Shown here in pieces: positions 15,290-24,076 of a DNA stretch of 46,571 bases. The DNA is from Sporosarcina sp. ZBG7A. Lineage in GTDB: Bacteria > Bacillota > Bacilli > Bacillales_A > Planococcaceae. Numbering within the stretch: the stretch's first letter is position 1; each line of letters begins with the position of its first letter. The stretch spans positions 1 to 46,571 of the forward strand of contig NZ_JWIB01000051.1 of the NCBI RefSeq assembly GCF_000813425.1, written 5' to 3'. The notes under the pieces are model-generated. The model made no database searches and was not told where the DNA came from. It saw nothing but the letters and a program-made list of their open reading frames with translations. The position numbers and the translations under genes are program-made.

Positions 15290-17047
15290 TTACAATGAAT
15301 GATTTTCCGCAAGCCCTTGACCTGCAGCAAATTCTTCATAGATCTTATGAGATTTCAATAACTCCTGGTGCGTTCCAACCCCTGTAATTGCACCCTTTTC
15401 CAAAAAGATTAATTGGTCCGCATCGATGACAGTTGATAACCTATGCGCAATTATCAATGTTGTACGACCTATCATAAGTCGTTGAAGTGCTTCCTGGACA
15501 TGTGTTTCAGATCCACTATCCAAATTTGAAGTCGCTTCATCAAGCAAAAGTATAGACGGGTTATGCAATAACGCTCGGGCGATGGCAATTCTCTGTCGTT
15601 GCCCACCTGAAAGTTTCATGCCTCGTTCTCCGACAAGTGTGTCGAATCCGTCTTCCATCTCTTCGATGAACCCAAGCGCGTTGGCCGCAGACGCAGCGTT
15701 ACGGATTTTATCCAACGATGGGCGCTCCGACAGTCCATAGGCAATATTATCGACAATGGTTCCACTTAGTAAGGGACTCTCCTGTGAGACATACCCTATT
15801 CTTCCACGCCAGTCCGATAACTCAATTTCTTCAACAGGTCGATTTCCAAGGTAGATCGTTCCGGACATTGGCTTGTAAAATCGCTCAATCAGAGAAAATA
15901 ATGTCGTTTTCCCGCCACCACTCGGACCGACAAATGCAGTAACGGTGCCCGGTACAGCACTAAACGTCACGTTTTTAAGAACGGGCTTATCGCTATCGTA
16001 AGAAAACGACACCTCTTGAAATGCAAGTACCGATTCCGGATCTCCTGTTACTCCTTCAATACGTTCACTATCCATCCCTAAGATCTGTTGGATACGCTCT
16101 GTCGCTCCGACAGCTTTTTGGAAGACCGTAAACACTTGAGCCATCTGCGCAAACGGGACAATAATTTGGAACATGAGAAAAATTATTGCGACAAGTGTTC
16201 CAGCAGAAAGTGCACCGTTTGAAACTTGGGCACCGCCATATCCTAGGATCGCAACTAAAATCCCCATCATAATCAGTGTCATGACTGGTGAAATCACTGC
16301 TTGAATTTTCGCTTCACGCAGTCCAAACCCGAATAACGAACGAATGGCCACAGATCCTTTTTCCTGCTCATACGGTTCTGCACGATATGCTTTTACAAGT
16401 CGTATATCCCCAAGTACGCGACCTAAGAGCCCTGAGAACTTCGCCATTTCAGCTTGAGTGGCCTTGGCAATTTTGTGCATCACACGGCCTAGTGGAAAGA
16501 TAATCGCCATACTAATCGGAATGCTAATGAGCATGATGAGCGTCATCTTCCAGTCGAGGTACAAGAGAATCGCTATTGCTCCAATGATGGAAATGATACC
16601 AGTTATGAGCGATACCAAATGGTCCGCAACCAGTTGCTTCAATATCGTTGTATCTTGCGTAATCCGGCTCATCGTTTCACCGGTTTCAGTTTCATCATAA
16701 TACGGAACCGGTAAACGAAGCACTTTACCCCAGAGTCGGGTTCGCAAGTCCGCAACAATTGTTTCCCCAATATAGGCAAGCATGTAGTAAGACACCCCGC
16801 CAAGCACTGCCTGGATCACAAATACAGCAAATAGGAAAATAGCTGTTTTCCAGTTAAATAAGTCAGTTGTTAAAGAATCGACGAGTTGTTTCGTCACCAG
16901 CGGGATTGCAAGACTTGCTAGTGTTGAAAAGAGTGCCAATACTAAAGCCGCGACTGTGACTCCTTTCGGCCAATCCAACTGTTTTAGCAGGCTGACAAAC
17001 TCTTTCAATGACCCTTTCGTTTGTTTTGTTTCTTGACCCGATTCCAT
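15290..17047 (-). CDS. BmrA-like multidrug ABC exporter (half-transporter)
   Basis: 585-residue fused permease/ATPase that works as a homodimer in the membrane. The N-terminal ~310 residues hold six transmembrane helices (LVTKQLVDSL, RLPVPYYDETETGETMSRIT coupling region). The ATPase has Walker A GPSGGGKTT, a Q-loop in GYVSQESPLLSGTI, signature LSGGQRQR, Walker B ILLLDEATS and H-loop AHR. Sequence and length are close to B. subtilis BmrA/YvcC, a multidrug exporter; the actual substrates are unknown. ATG 17047 follows GATGGGGAA. It starts one base after the stop of the UDG-like gene, so the two are probably cotranscribed and coupled. Confidence 0.92.
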   Translation of the reverse strand: MESGQETKQTKGSLKEFVSLLKQLDWPKGVTVAALVLALFSTLASLAIPLVTKQLVDSLTTDLFNWKTAIFLFAVFVIQAVLGGVSYYMLAYIGETIVADLRTRLWGKVLRLPVPYYDETETGETMSRITQDTTILKQLVADHLVSLITGIISIIGAIAILLYLDWKMTLIMLISIPISMAIIFPLGRVMHKIAKATQAEMAKFSGLLGRVLGDIRLVKAYRAEPYEQEKGSVAIRSLFGFGLREAKIQAVISPVMTLIMMGILVAILGYGGAQVSNGALSAGTLVAIIFLMFQIIVPFAQMAQVFTVFQKAVGATERIQQILGMDSERIEGVTGDPESVLAFQEVSFSYDSDKPVLKNVTFSAVPGTVTAFVGPSGGGKTTLFSLIERFYKPMSGTIYLGNRPVEEIELSDWRGRIGYVSQESPLLSGTIVDNIAYGLSERPSLDKIRNAASAANALGFIEEMEDGFDTLVGERGMKLSGGQRQRIAIARALLHNPSILLLDEATSNLDSGSETHVQEALQRLMIGRTTLIIAHRLSTVIDADQLIFLEKGAITGVGTHQELLKSHKIYEEFAAGQGLAENHSL

Positions 17048-17048
17048 G

Positions 17049-17774
17049 TTATTCCCCATCCATATTCCTACTTTCAATTATAATTTGCTCAGTTTTACCA
17101 CTGGATTTTTGTTCGTTCCGTTCCTGAAGGATCCGACCGATTTCAAGCCAATCCGATTCTAACGACGGTCGATGCGATGGACGATAAAATATGGAAGCTG
17201 GATGAAAAGTAGGGATGATTGTGTAGGTTTCTTCCGTCCATCCATATTCTACATCCTCTAGTTCACGTAAAAAACGCACGGGCTGATTCAACGATTTCCC
17301 ATGCAGTTCCGTTACTTTAGCCTGTTTGCCGATCAACCTCTGCAAACTCACGTTACCAAGTGTAACGATCAGTTCAGGTTGAACGTTCGCGATTTCAAAA
17401 TCGAGTACAGGTGCATGTGCAAGGATTTCGAGTTTGGTAGGGGGACGATTGTATTTGCGTTCTGTCAACGTCCCATCCCGTTCTTTTCGTTGACCATAAC
17501 GATACGGACGACTTCGAACTGCACTCGTTATATACACATCCTCCCTCGTAAGCCCGATGGAAGCAAGTGATTTCATAAGCTCTTTTCCCGCTCTTCCTGT
17601 AAACGGAATACCACCCAGTGCTTCCGTTTCTCCAGGTGCTTCGCCAATTAGCATCAGTTTAGGTTGACGTGGACCCTCGCCATACACAAACCCTTCCACC
17701 GGGAATCCTTCAATCCGCTTCTTCCCAAGGTCCGCGACAAACTCAGGTATTCTGAATGAATGCATTTCACTCAT
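17049..17774 (-). CDS. Uracil-DNA glycosylase superfamily protein, family-4-like but cysteine-free
   Basis: 241-residue protein with the UDG fold. Motif A is GEAPGETEALGGIPFTGRAG (about residues 44-63) and motif B is TFHPAS near the C-terminus, as in family 4/5 enzymes. True family 4 enzymes bind a 4Fe-4S cluster through four cysteines, but this protein has no cysteine at all. The usual KCRP is RSRP and the usual CAP after it is HAP (ILAHAPVLDFEI). It should therefore fold without the cluster. ATG 17774 is set by GAGGTGA five bases upstream. A minus-strand TATAAG with TG extension (17805-17800) may be its -10. Leads a two-gene unit with the ABC exporter. Confidence 0.8.
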   Translation of the reverse strand: MSEMHSFRIPEFVADLGKKRIEGFPVEGFVYGEGPRQPKLMLIGEAPGETEALGGIPFTGRAGKELMKSLASIGLTREDVYITSAVRSRPYRYGQRKERDGTLTERKYNRPPTKLEILAHAPVLDFEIANVQPELIVTLGNVSLQRLIGKQAKVTELHGKSLNQPVRFLRELEDVEYGWTEETYTIIPTFHPASIFYRPSHRPSLESDWLEIGRILQERNEQKSSGKTEQIIIESRNMDGE

Positions 17775-17890
17775 GCTTATCACCTCATCACTCAATTTAC
17801 TTATAGCATAAGACATAACGTACCAAACGTGATTGCTCTTCGATATAACCTACCACAATTCGAGCGATATTAATTAGCTGAGCGCTTATT

Positions 17891-18862
17891 TTATCGTTTC
17901 CGGAACTTTCTCCTCGATTGCTTTTTCGATTCTTCGATAGCTCTCTTTTTTTGTTTTATCTTAACTGCTGCAAATATCAGTAGCCCCGTAATTACAATCA
18001 CACAAAGATAAATGCCGAACCAACTGTACGAAATGAGATAGACTGCATCCCTCCAGTTGTATCCTCTAATACTGACTTGATCTGGATGTCCTTCAGGATA
18101 GCGAATTTTCACTAATTCTAAGTTTTTTTCGAAATCATTAGCTGATACTTCTTTCGTCATATGAAAGGGTTCTCCGTCTACAATGAAATTGAATGACAAG
18201 TAATAGTTTGTTTCTGCATACCGTCCATGTCCTATGTCAATTCTGCTGTCAGTAATTTCTGCAATTCTATACGTCTGTTCCCCAACATTTTCATGAATCC
18301 ATCGAAATAGATCACTGAACAAGAACACGTAACAAGCTAACATCGGGGCACCCAATCCAACTGCCAATAGAATTTTCAATAAGGAGCCAAAAGAGTGTGT
18401 GAAGGGGTTGGTAATTTTTAGGGAGACAACCAATTTGGATAACTGATAGACGAGGTAAATTATCGGGTAAATGACTGTCACTACAAGCATAATCCAATGT
18501 TCTTTATGAGCTTCTCTTCCATCTAGTTCCGTATAGAGTACCCTGCCTTTCATAACGCCTTGAATCTTGTCACCGGGTTTAAGTGTTTCATATTCTTCTT
18601 TACTCACCTCTGAATAGGTGCCGATCATCTGTTTCATAGAGACTTTTTCTTCGTTCCCGTTACTGAGCATAACTAAATATTGGTTCTTCCCTAAATAACT
18701 TCTTTCAACCTGTTTTCCTGTAACTGCAACTTCTACTGGGCTAGTTTGTTCGCTTTGGATTGTCTTTTGAAAATCTCGTAATTCAACGATAAACATCATA
18801 GTTGAAAATAGAAATAAGAGAAAGCCTATTACCGCCCATGCTACGTTCTTCACTTTATCCAA
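17891..18862 (-). CDS. Unrecognised four-helix membrane protein (possibly DUF3592-like)
   Basis: 323 residues. I predict transmembrane helices at about 8-26, 122-143, 160-186 and 278-303. Two extracytoplasmic or beta-rich segments lie between helices 1-2 and 3-4. The second (YYLSFNFIVDGEPF ... VKIRYPEGHPDQVSIR) resembles the soluble part of DUF3592 proteins, and the first (VEVAVTGKQVE ... GDKIQGVMKG) may be a second copy of the same fold. The tail is strongly basic. Start TTG 18862 is placed by GGAGG six bases upstream. No function can be assigned. It lies between the niaP terminator and the UDG promoter and is probably transcribed alone. Confidence 0.7.
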   Translation of the reverse strand: MDKVKNVAWAVIGFLLFLFSTMMFIVELRDFQKTIQSEQTSPVEVAVTGKQVERSYLGKNQYLVMLSNGNEEKVSMKQMIGTYSEVSKEEYETLKPGDKIQGVMKGRVLYTELDGREAHKEHWIMLVVTVIYPIIYLVYQLSKLVVSLKITNPFTHSFGSLLKILLAVGLGAPMLACYVFLFSDLFRWIHENVGEQTYRIAEITDSRIDIGHGRYAETNYYLSFNFIVDGEPFHMTKEVSANDFEKNLELVKIRYPEGHPDQVSIRGYNWRDAVYLISYSWFGIYLCVIVITGLLIFAAVKIKQKKRAIEESKKQSRRKFRKR

Positions 18863-18896
18863 ATTACACCTCCACAATAAACCATTGCACTAAAAA

Positions 18897-18919
18897 ACAC
18901 TGTGGAAATTCCACAGTGT
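18897..18919 (-). terminator. Terminator after the niaP-like gene
   Basis: Stem ACACTGTGG / CCACAGTGT with a T-run on the minus strand. Confidence 0.85.
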
Positions 18920-18929
18920 CTCTTCTACG

Positions 18930-20165
18930 TTATTCAAGTTCCATTTGTTTCGTTTCCGTACCTAGAAATATAACAGCTAGAACACCAATTAAAATAGCTA
19001 CACAGAATATCCCGAAAATCAGCCCGAATCCGTAGCCAGCTGTTAGCATGGAACCGACCAATAAAGGACCAAAGATTCCACCGATTCGACCGATCCCTGC
19101 TGCCATTCCCGTTCCAGTTCCACGGATTGACGTTGGATATTGTTCTGGTGAATACGCGTATAGCGCACCCCATGCACCTAAGTTAAAGAATGATAGCAGT
19201 GCACCGAATAGTAACAGCATTGCTAAAGAATCTGCATTTCCAAATGCAAACGCACTAAGGGCTGTTCCTATCAAGTACGTTGCGAGGACAAACTTGCGAC
19301 CTGTTCGCTCAATTAACCATGCCGCTGAGAAATAACCTGGCAGCTGCGCTAGCGTCATCAGCAAGACGTAGCCGAAGGTTTTGATCATCGCAAAACCTTT
19401 CAAGACCATCACACTTGGTAACCATAAAAACATTCCATAATAAGAGAAGACGACTGTAAACCAAACAATCCAAAGCATGAGGGTTCTCCTTCTATAAGGT
19501 TTTGCCCACAAAGCTGTTATTTTTTCCCCGACAGATTGCCTCGGTTCTCCGGCTTGTACAAATCTTGGTGAGTCCGGCAAGTTGCGTCTCAGGTAGATTG
19601 CATAAAATGCAGGCAACGCTGTTATGATTAACGCCGCTCTCCAACCGTACGTCGGAATGACAAAATATGCGATTAAAGCAGCGATAAGCCATCCTGCCGC
19701 CCAAAAACTTTCCAATAGGACAACGATTCTTCCACGCTCCTTCGCTTCCACACTTTCTGAAACTAATGTAGATGCAACTGGTAGCTCACCACCGAGCCCT
19801 GCTCCAACGAAAAATCGTAATATAAGAAATGCTGTAAGAGTTGTGGTAAGTGCAGATAACCCGCTTGCCACCGAGAATAATACCAGCGTTAACATGAATA
19901 CTTGCTTTCTTCCGATTCGATCTGCTAACAGTCCAAACCCGATCGCTCCGAACATCATTCCTAATGAGTTAATACTTCCAACCCATCCAATTGCTGCAGG
20001 AGCCAGATTCCATTCTACCGCGATTGCTGCAATCACAAATGAGAGAATTCCTACATCCATTGCATCAAACATCCAGCCAGTTCCTGATATTACGAGTAAT
20101 TTGTTCCGTGAAATAGGTCGCGACTTCTGAGGTTTCGAAGATACGCGTTCCATAGTATTTGCCAT
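18930..20165 (-). CDS. niaP: MFS transporter, NiaP-like (probable niacin uptake)
   Basis: 411-residue, 12-helix major facilitator. The N-terminus GTGWMFDAMDVGILSF, the loop 2-3 motif GLLADRIGRKQVF, VSESVEAKERGRIVVLLESFWAAGW and SFFNLGAWGALYAYSPEQYPTSIRG closely parallel B. subtilis NiaP (YceI), a nicotinic acid transporter. The substrate is inferred from that similarity; other sugar/acid MFS members share some motifs. ATG 20165 follows GGAGGAG by eight bases; upstream extension discarded. The promoter carries overlapping palindromes that suit a repressor such as NiaR. Confidence 0.78.
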   Translation of the reverse strand: MANTMERVSSKPQKSRPISRNKLLVISGTGWMFDAMDVGILSFVIAAIAVEWNLAPAAIGWVGSINSLGMMFGAIGFGLLADRIGRKQVFMLTLVLFSVASGLSALTTTLTAFLILRFFVGAGLGGELPVASTLVSESVEAKERGRIVVLLESFWAAGWLIAALIAYFVIPTYGWRAALIITALPAFYAIYLRRNLPDSPRFVQAGEPRQSVGEKITALWAKPYRRRTLMLWIVWFTVVFSYYGMFLWLPSVMVLKGFAMIKTFGYVLLMTLAQLPGYFSAAWLIERTGRKFVLATYLIGTALSAFAFGNADSLAMLLLFGALLSFFNLGAWGALYAYSPEQYPTSIRGTGTGMAAGIGRIGGIFGPLLVGSMLTAGYGFGLIFGIFCVAILIGVLAVIFLGTETKQMELE

Positions 20166-20194
20166 TGTCTTTTCTCCTCCAATGTCTAAACAAC

Positions 20195-20239
20195 TGTCAT
20201 GACACATGTCATTATACAATCGTTTAACGAAAGCGTAAA
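20195..20239 (-). promoter_or_regulatory. niaP promoter with palindromic operator
   Basis: Minus-strand TTTACG (20239-20234), 17-nt spacer, TATAAT (20216-20211). Overlapping the -10 end and the start site are TGACANNTGTCA (20200-20211) and the perfect 10-bp palindrome TGTCATGACA (20195-20204). NiaR represses niaP in Bacillus; assigning this site to NiaR is inference. Confidence 0.6.
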
Positions 20240-20257
20240 GAACAATTTAAACACCTC

Positions 20258-22204
20258 TTAACGGACGGTCAACACTCCATTTTGTAATTTAGCTGTAACT
20301 CCGATAAGCGTTTCCGACAACTGGTACGACTGATCCCCCACAATAAGAACCGTTCCTGCATGTGCGATCCCGATGACAATGGATCCTTCTTCTTTTGTAC
20401 GGACAATCGTTTGTCCACCGCGTTTAGAACCACATTCCCGAATGGATACGTGTCGATCTGCTACAAGCTCCCCACCCCGGCAAATCCCTTCTGCTAGGAG
20501 ATCCAACTGTGCATGGACATTGCATTGAGCTAGGCCGTTCCCAGTGATTTCAATAGTTCCCGCACAATTCAGGGTACTGCTTACTGCATAGGGTATACGT
20601 AAACGGCCTGAAGTTACCGTCACCTTTGGAAGATGACTTGCTACCATTTGATGGGATTTTGAGATCAGTTCAAGAAACTCCATTCCGTCTTTTACTCCCG
20701 GATTCATCGTGTTAACAAATATACTGTACAAAGTTGTTTGCAACTCATTCCAGTCAGTATCTGTTGCAATCGGTTCTCTACGCTGTGAGAATGTTTGAAG
20801 CTGTTCTTGGAAAGAAGTGTACTTATCTCCGAATCCGATACGGAACAGTTTCTTCAGATCCTGTCCATCTAACGTAGACAATTCAACCTCTCGCAACGCT
20901 CCAATATCTTGGATGAATGACCCAATCTTGTTGAAAATAGGAAGAAGTTTCTCCAATTCAGCTGCATATTTCGCATCTGGGGATTGTTGTTGTCCCACTT
21001 CAATCGTCGACGACGAAACGTTGCCTGCTACATGGACAGACTTTCCCGCAAACACCTCTGCTTTACTTACTTCTCCATCAATTCCAACAGCTCCTGTTAC
21101 TTCCATGAGGCATCCCTGGCTGACGTTTCCTTTCACAGATACATCACCATCGAAATGGATATTCCCGCTCGCAAAATTCACTTCATCCATTTCTAGTGAG
21201 TCAGCGATATCTATGAAAATCACATTATCGGTGCGTTCTAAGACAAGATTCCCGGAACAATTCGCAAAGATATGGTTTCCTGTTTTCGTAACATTCTTGC
21301 CTAATCGGATTGTGGCATTCTGTCCGTCTTCTGCCATGATTTCATTACCAAACACGTCTTCACCGGATTGGCCAGGAATTGGAGGAAGGACAGCAGCAAC
21401 AAGTTGACCATTCTGAACAAGTTGCACCGAGGCTCGCTCCCGGTAATTGACTTTCCCTTCGTCAGCGAGTGTTATGCCATCCACGTCAATTTGAACCTCA
21501 ACATCTCCATCAAGTCCTGGTTTTGGAAAAATCCCACGTGCTACAATGGCTTCATATGGTACAACCGTCTCACAGGCTTCCCATAACACACGTTTGTCTA
21601 ATGGTGCGCTGATTCCTAGTTGTGTGCATGCATCCCGAATCATACGTTGAGAACAATCATTAACAATCTCATGGATTTCTTCAGCTACTACCGTCAAATT
21701 ATGCTCATACCCCGAGTCTTTTACAGTGCGAGTTACTTTTTTACCTGGTGATACGGTTAACAGCGCAAGTGCTCCCTGTTCCCTTACTGTGATGGATAAC
21801 TGTGCTCGGGTCAGTTCATCAATTGTTCGAATATGTACAATATCTGATTCCGAAATTTTTCTTCTTCCGTCTATTTTCTCACCATTCACAATTACCGATA
21901 CACCATTACCTGCTTCAATTGAAGGATGAGATTTCGCAGATGCTTCATGCACCTCAACTCGTCCGCCTTGAATTTTGACACCAACTTGTCCAGATTCGCC
22001 TACTAGCAAATCTGTAGTAGGTGCATTGTATCGAACTGGAGTCACGGTCACTTCCGCAAATCTGGATGCCCCGGTGAACTCACTAGATTCAGCAGTCTTA
22101 TTCACATGGATATGTACATCTGACAAGTCGAGGCATAAGATGTCAATTGCCGTCTCTACAGCTTGTTCAACCGACTTTCCACGCACCGTAATCGCTTTTC
22201 CCAT
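20258..22204 (-). CDS. DUF342 (FapA-like) family protein
   Basis: 648-residue cytoplasmic protein. The N-terminal ~60 residues (GKAITVRGKSVEQAVETAIDIL) look like a Jag-N-type domain. A middle DUF342 core follows, with DVEVQIDVDGITLADEGKVNYRER, then a long right-handed beta-helix-like repeat region of short Gly/Val turns (FASGNIHFDGDVSVKGNV, CLMEVTGAVGIDGEVSKAEV). A helical insertion lies at about 395-495. DUF342 proteins are broadly found in Firmicutes and are of uncertain function. ATG 22204 follows GTGGGAGACGGT. It sits downstream of the siderophore operon but is separated from it by a terminator. Confidence 0.8.
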   Translation of the reverse strand: MGKAITVRGKSVEQAVETAIDILCLDLSDVHIHVNKTAESSEFTGASRFAEVTVTPVRYNAPTTDLLVGESGQVGVKIQGGRVEVHEASAKSHPSIEAGNGVSVIVNGEKIDGRRKISESDIVHIRTIDELTRAQLSITVREQGALALLTVSPGKKVTRTVKDSGYEHNLTVVAEEIHEIVNDCSQRMIRDACTQLGISAPLDKRVLWEACETVVPYEAIVARGIFPKPGLDGDVEVQIDVDGITLADEGKVNYRERASVQLVQNGQLVAAVLPPIPGQSGEDVFGNEIMAEDGQNATIRLGKNVTKTGNHIFANCSGNLVLERTDNVIFIDIADSLEMDEVNFASGNIHFDGDVSVKGNVSQGCLMEVTGAVGIDGEVSKAEVFAGKSVHVAGNVSSSTIEVGQQQSPDAKYAAELEKLLPIFNKIGSFIQDIGALREVELSTLDGQDLKKLFRIGFGDKYTSFQEQLQTFSQRREPIATDTDWNELQTTLYSIFVNTMNPGVKDGMEFLELISKSHQMVASHLPKVTVTSGRLRIPYAVSSTLNCAGTIEITGNGLAQCNVHAQLDLLAEGICRGGELVADRHVSIRECGSKRGGQTIVRTKEEGSIVIGIAHAGTVLIVGDQSYQLSETLIGVTAKLQNGVLTVR

Positions 22205-22272
22205 ACCGTCTCCCACTCTCTTCGTTCTAATCCTTAAAGTGTAGCATAGCAAAGACTTCTCCGGCAGACACA

Positions 22273-22304
22273 AAAGACCGATTCCATGTGTGGAATCGGT
22301 CTTT
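22273..22304 (-). terminator. Terminator after the yclNOPQ operon
   Basis: Perfect 14-bp stem AAAGACCGATTCCA / TGGAATCGGTCTTT with a 4-nt loop. Confidence 0.9.
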
Positions 22305-22313
22305 TTCATGTAA

Positions 22314-23291
22314 TTATAGTCCTGCTTCGACTTCTTTAATCATTTCTTTCATGGACTTCAATCCGCCACCAGAAAGGTACCAGTATTCTCCATTTAGATA
22401 AACGATTTTGTCGTTTTTAAATGCATTTGTTTTCTTCACAAGATCGTTTTCAATTGTCTTTTTAGCATTCGCACCCTTACCGACTGCCGCATCACGGTCA
22501 ATTACGAATAGAATGTCAGGGTTTGTTTCAAGAATATATTCAAACGTAATGTTCTGTCCGTGTGTAGAAGCTTCAATTCCTTCATCAGCCGGTGTAAAAC
22601 CAAATACATCGTGAATCAAACCGAAACGTGAGCTTGGACCGTACGCACTTACTTTTCCTTCAGATGCAAGAGTAATTAATGCTTTGCTATCTGATTCAGA
22701 GGCTTTTGTGTTAATGTCTTCAATTTGCTTATCTACATCAGCGAGTTCTGATTTCATTTCATCTTCTTTGTCGAAGATTTGAGCGATAGTATCCATGTTC
22801 TTCTTAAATGAATCCATGTAGTTTGCATTATCGATTCCCATATAGATAGTTGGAGCAATTTCTTCGAACTGATCATACAAGTCAGCTTGACGTCCAGAGA
22901 TGAAGATCACATCCGGCTTCAGAGCGTGGAGCGCTTCGAAGTCTGGCTCTTTCAAGCTACCAAGATTTGTGTAGTCGTCACTAGCGTATTTCTCCAAGTA
23001 TGCAGGTATATTTGATTGTGGAACACCTGCTACTTCAACACCAAGCTCGTCTAACGTATCCAACACACCGAAGTCAAATACTACAACTTTTTTCGGAGTG
23101 CCTTCCAATGTTGTTTCACCAAGCTCGTGCTTGAATGTCATTTCTTCTGTTTTTGCTTCTTCACTGCTTTCAGATGCTTTATCTGATCCTGCGTTGTTTG
23201 CTTCTGGTTTCTTATCTTCATCCTTAGATCCACATGCTGCAAGTACGAGCATCAATGCAAATGCCATAAATAATACGGTAAGCTTTTTCAT
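22314..23291 (-). CDS. yclQ: Siderophore-binding lipoprotein (YclQ-like)
   Basis: 325-residue extracytoplasmic solute receptor. The signal peptide MKKLTVLFMAFALMLVLAAC ends in a lipobox with lipidated Cys20. The mature part is a FecB/periplasmic-binding fold with VVVFDFGVLDTLDELG, NLGSLKEPDFEAL, IAPTIYMGIDNANYMDSFK, SAYGPSSRFGLIHDVFG and EYWYLSGGGLKSMKEMI. These run in parallel with B. subtilis YclQ, which binds petrobactin; the ligand here is inferred. ATG 23291 follows AAAGGATGG. Last gene of an operon in the same order as B. subtilis yclNOPQ. Confidence 0.92.
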   Translation of the reverse strand: MKKLTVLFMAFALMLVLAACGSKDEDKKPEANNAGSDKASESSEEAKTEEMTFKHELGETTLEGTPKKVVVFDFGVLDTLDELGVEVAGVPQSNIPAYLEKYASDDYTNLGSLKEPDFEALHALKPDVIFISGRQADLYDQFEEIAPTIYMGIDNANYMDSFKKNMDTIAQIFDKEDEMKSELADVDKQIEDINTKASESDSKALITLASEGKVSAYGPSSRFGLIHDVFGFTPADEGIEASTHGQNITFEYILETNPDILFVIDRDAAVGKGANAKKTIENDLVKKTNAFKNDKIVYLNGEYWYLSGGGLKSMKEMIKEVEAGL

Positions 23292-23314
23292 GTTTTCTAT
23301 ACCATCCTTTTCGT

Positions 23315-24076
23315 TTATGAGTTGAAGTACACACAGATGCGACAATTGTTCATCTGTTGGATCGGGATATCCATGTCATAGATTTCCCGAAGTGATTCAG
23401 AGTTGATAATGTCATTCGTCGGACCATCTTTCACGACGCGTCCTTCTTTTAAAGCGACGATGCGGTCTGAGTAGACAGAAGCAAAGTTGATGTCGTGAAG
23501 AACGATGACAACCGTTTTACCCAATTCATCTACAAGGCGGCGTAAAATCTTCATAATTTGGACGGAGTGCTTCATATCCAAGTTATTCAACGGTTCATCC
23601 AACAAAATGTAATCTGTATCTTGCGCAATAACCATTGCGATGAACGCACGCTGTCTTTGACCGCCAGACAGCTCTTCTAAGTACATATCTTGCATACTCA
23701 TTAAGTCCATATAGTCGAGTGCTTGGTTTACGATTTGAATGTCTTCAGCTTGCAAACGTCCTTTGGAGTGTGGAAAACGACCGAACGATACGAGTTCACG
23801 GATTGTTAAACGTACGTTCATAAAGTTCGATTGTTTCAAAATGGACACTCTTTTAGAAAAGTCATTGGATTTCATCTTTTTAACGTTGTTGTTATCGACG
23901 AGCACTTCACCTGTGTCCGCATCTAGCAGCCGGCTTACCATGGATAAAAGTGTCGACTTACCTGCCCCGTTCGGTCCGATGAAAGAAGTGATTTTACCTG
24001 GATGAATGTCCACGCTCACTTTTTCAACGACTGCTTTATTCCCATAGGCCTTTGTCAATTCTCGAACCTGGATCAT
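23315..24076 (-). CDS. yclP: Iron-siderophore ABC transporter ATPase (YclP-like)
   Basis: 253-residue cytoplasmic ATPase of the FecE type that powers siderophore import. Walker A is GPNGAGKSTLL, signature LSGGQRQRAF, Walker B YILLDEPLNNLD, and the H-loop is LHDINFA. Start ATG overlaps the stop of the second permease gene by 4 nt (ATGA), so translation is coupled. Together with the two permeases and the lipoprotein it forms a complete importer. Confidence 0.94.
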   Translation of the reverse strand: MIQVRELTKAYGNKAVVEKVSVDIHPGKITSFIGPNGAGKSTLLSMVSRLLDADTGEVLVDNNNVKKMKSNDFSKRVSILKQSNFMNVRLTIRELVSFGRFPHSKGRLQAEDIQIVNQALDYMDLMSMQDMYLEELSGGQRQRAFIAMVIAQDTDYILLDEPLNNLDMKHSVQIMKILRRLVDELGKTVVIVLHDINFASVYSDRIVALKEGRVVKDGPTNDIINSESLREIYDMDIPIQQMNNCRICVYFNS

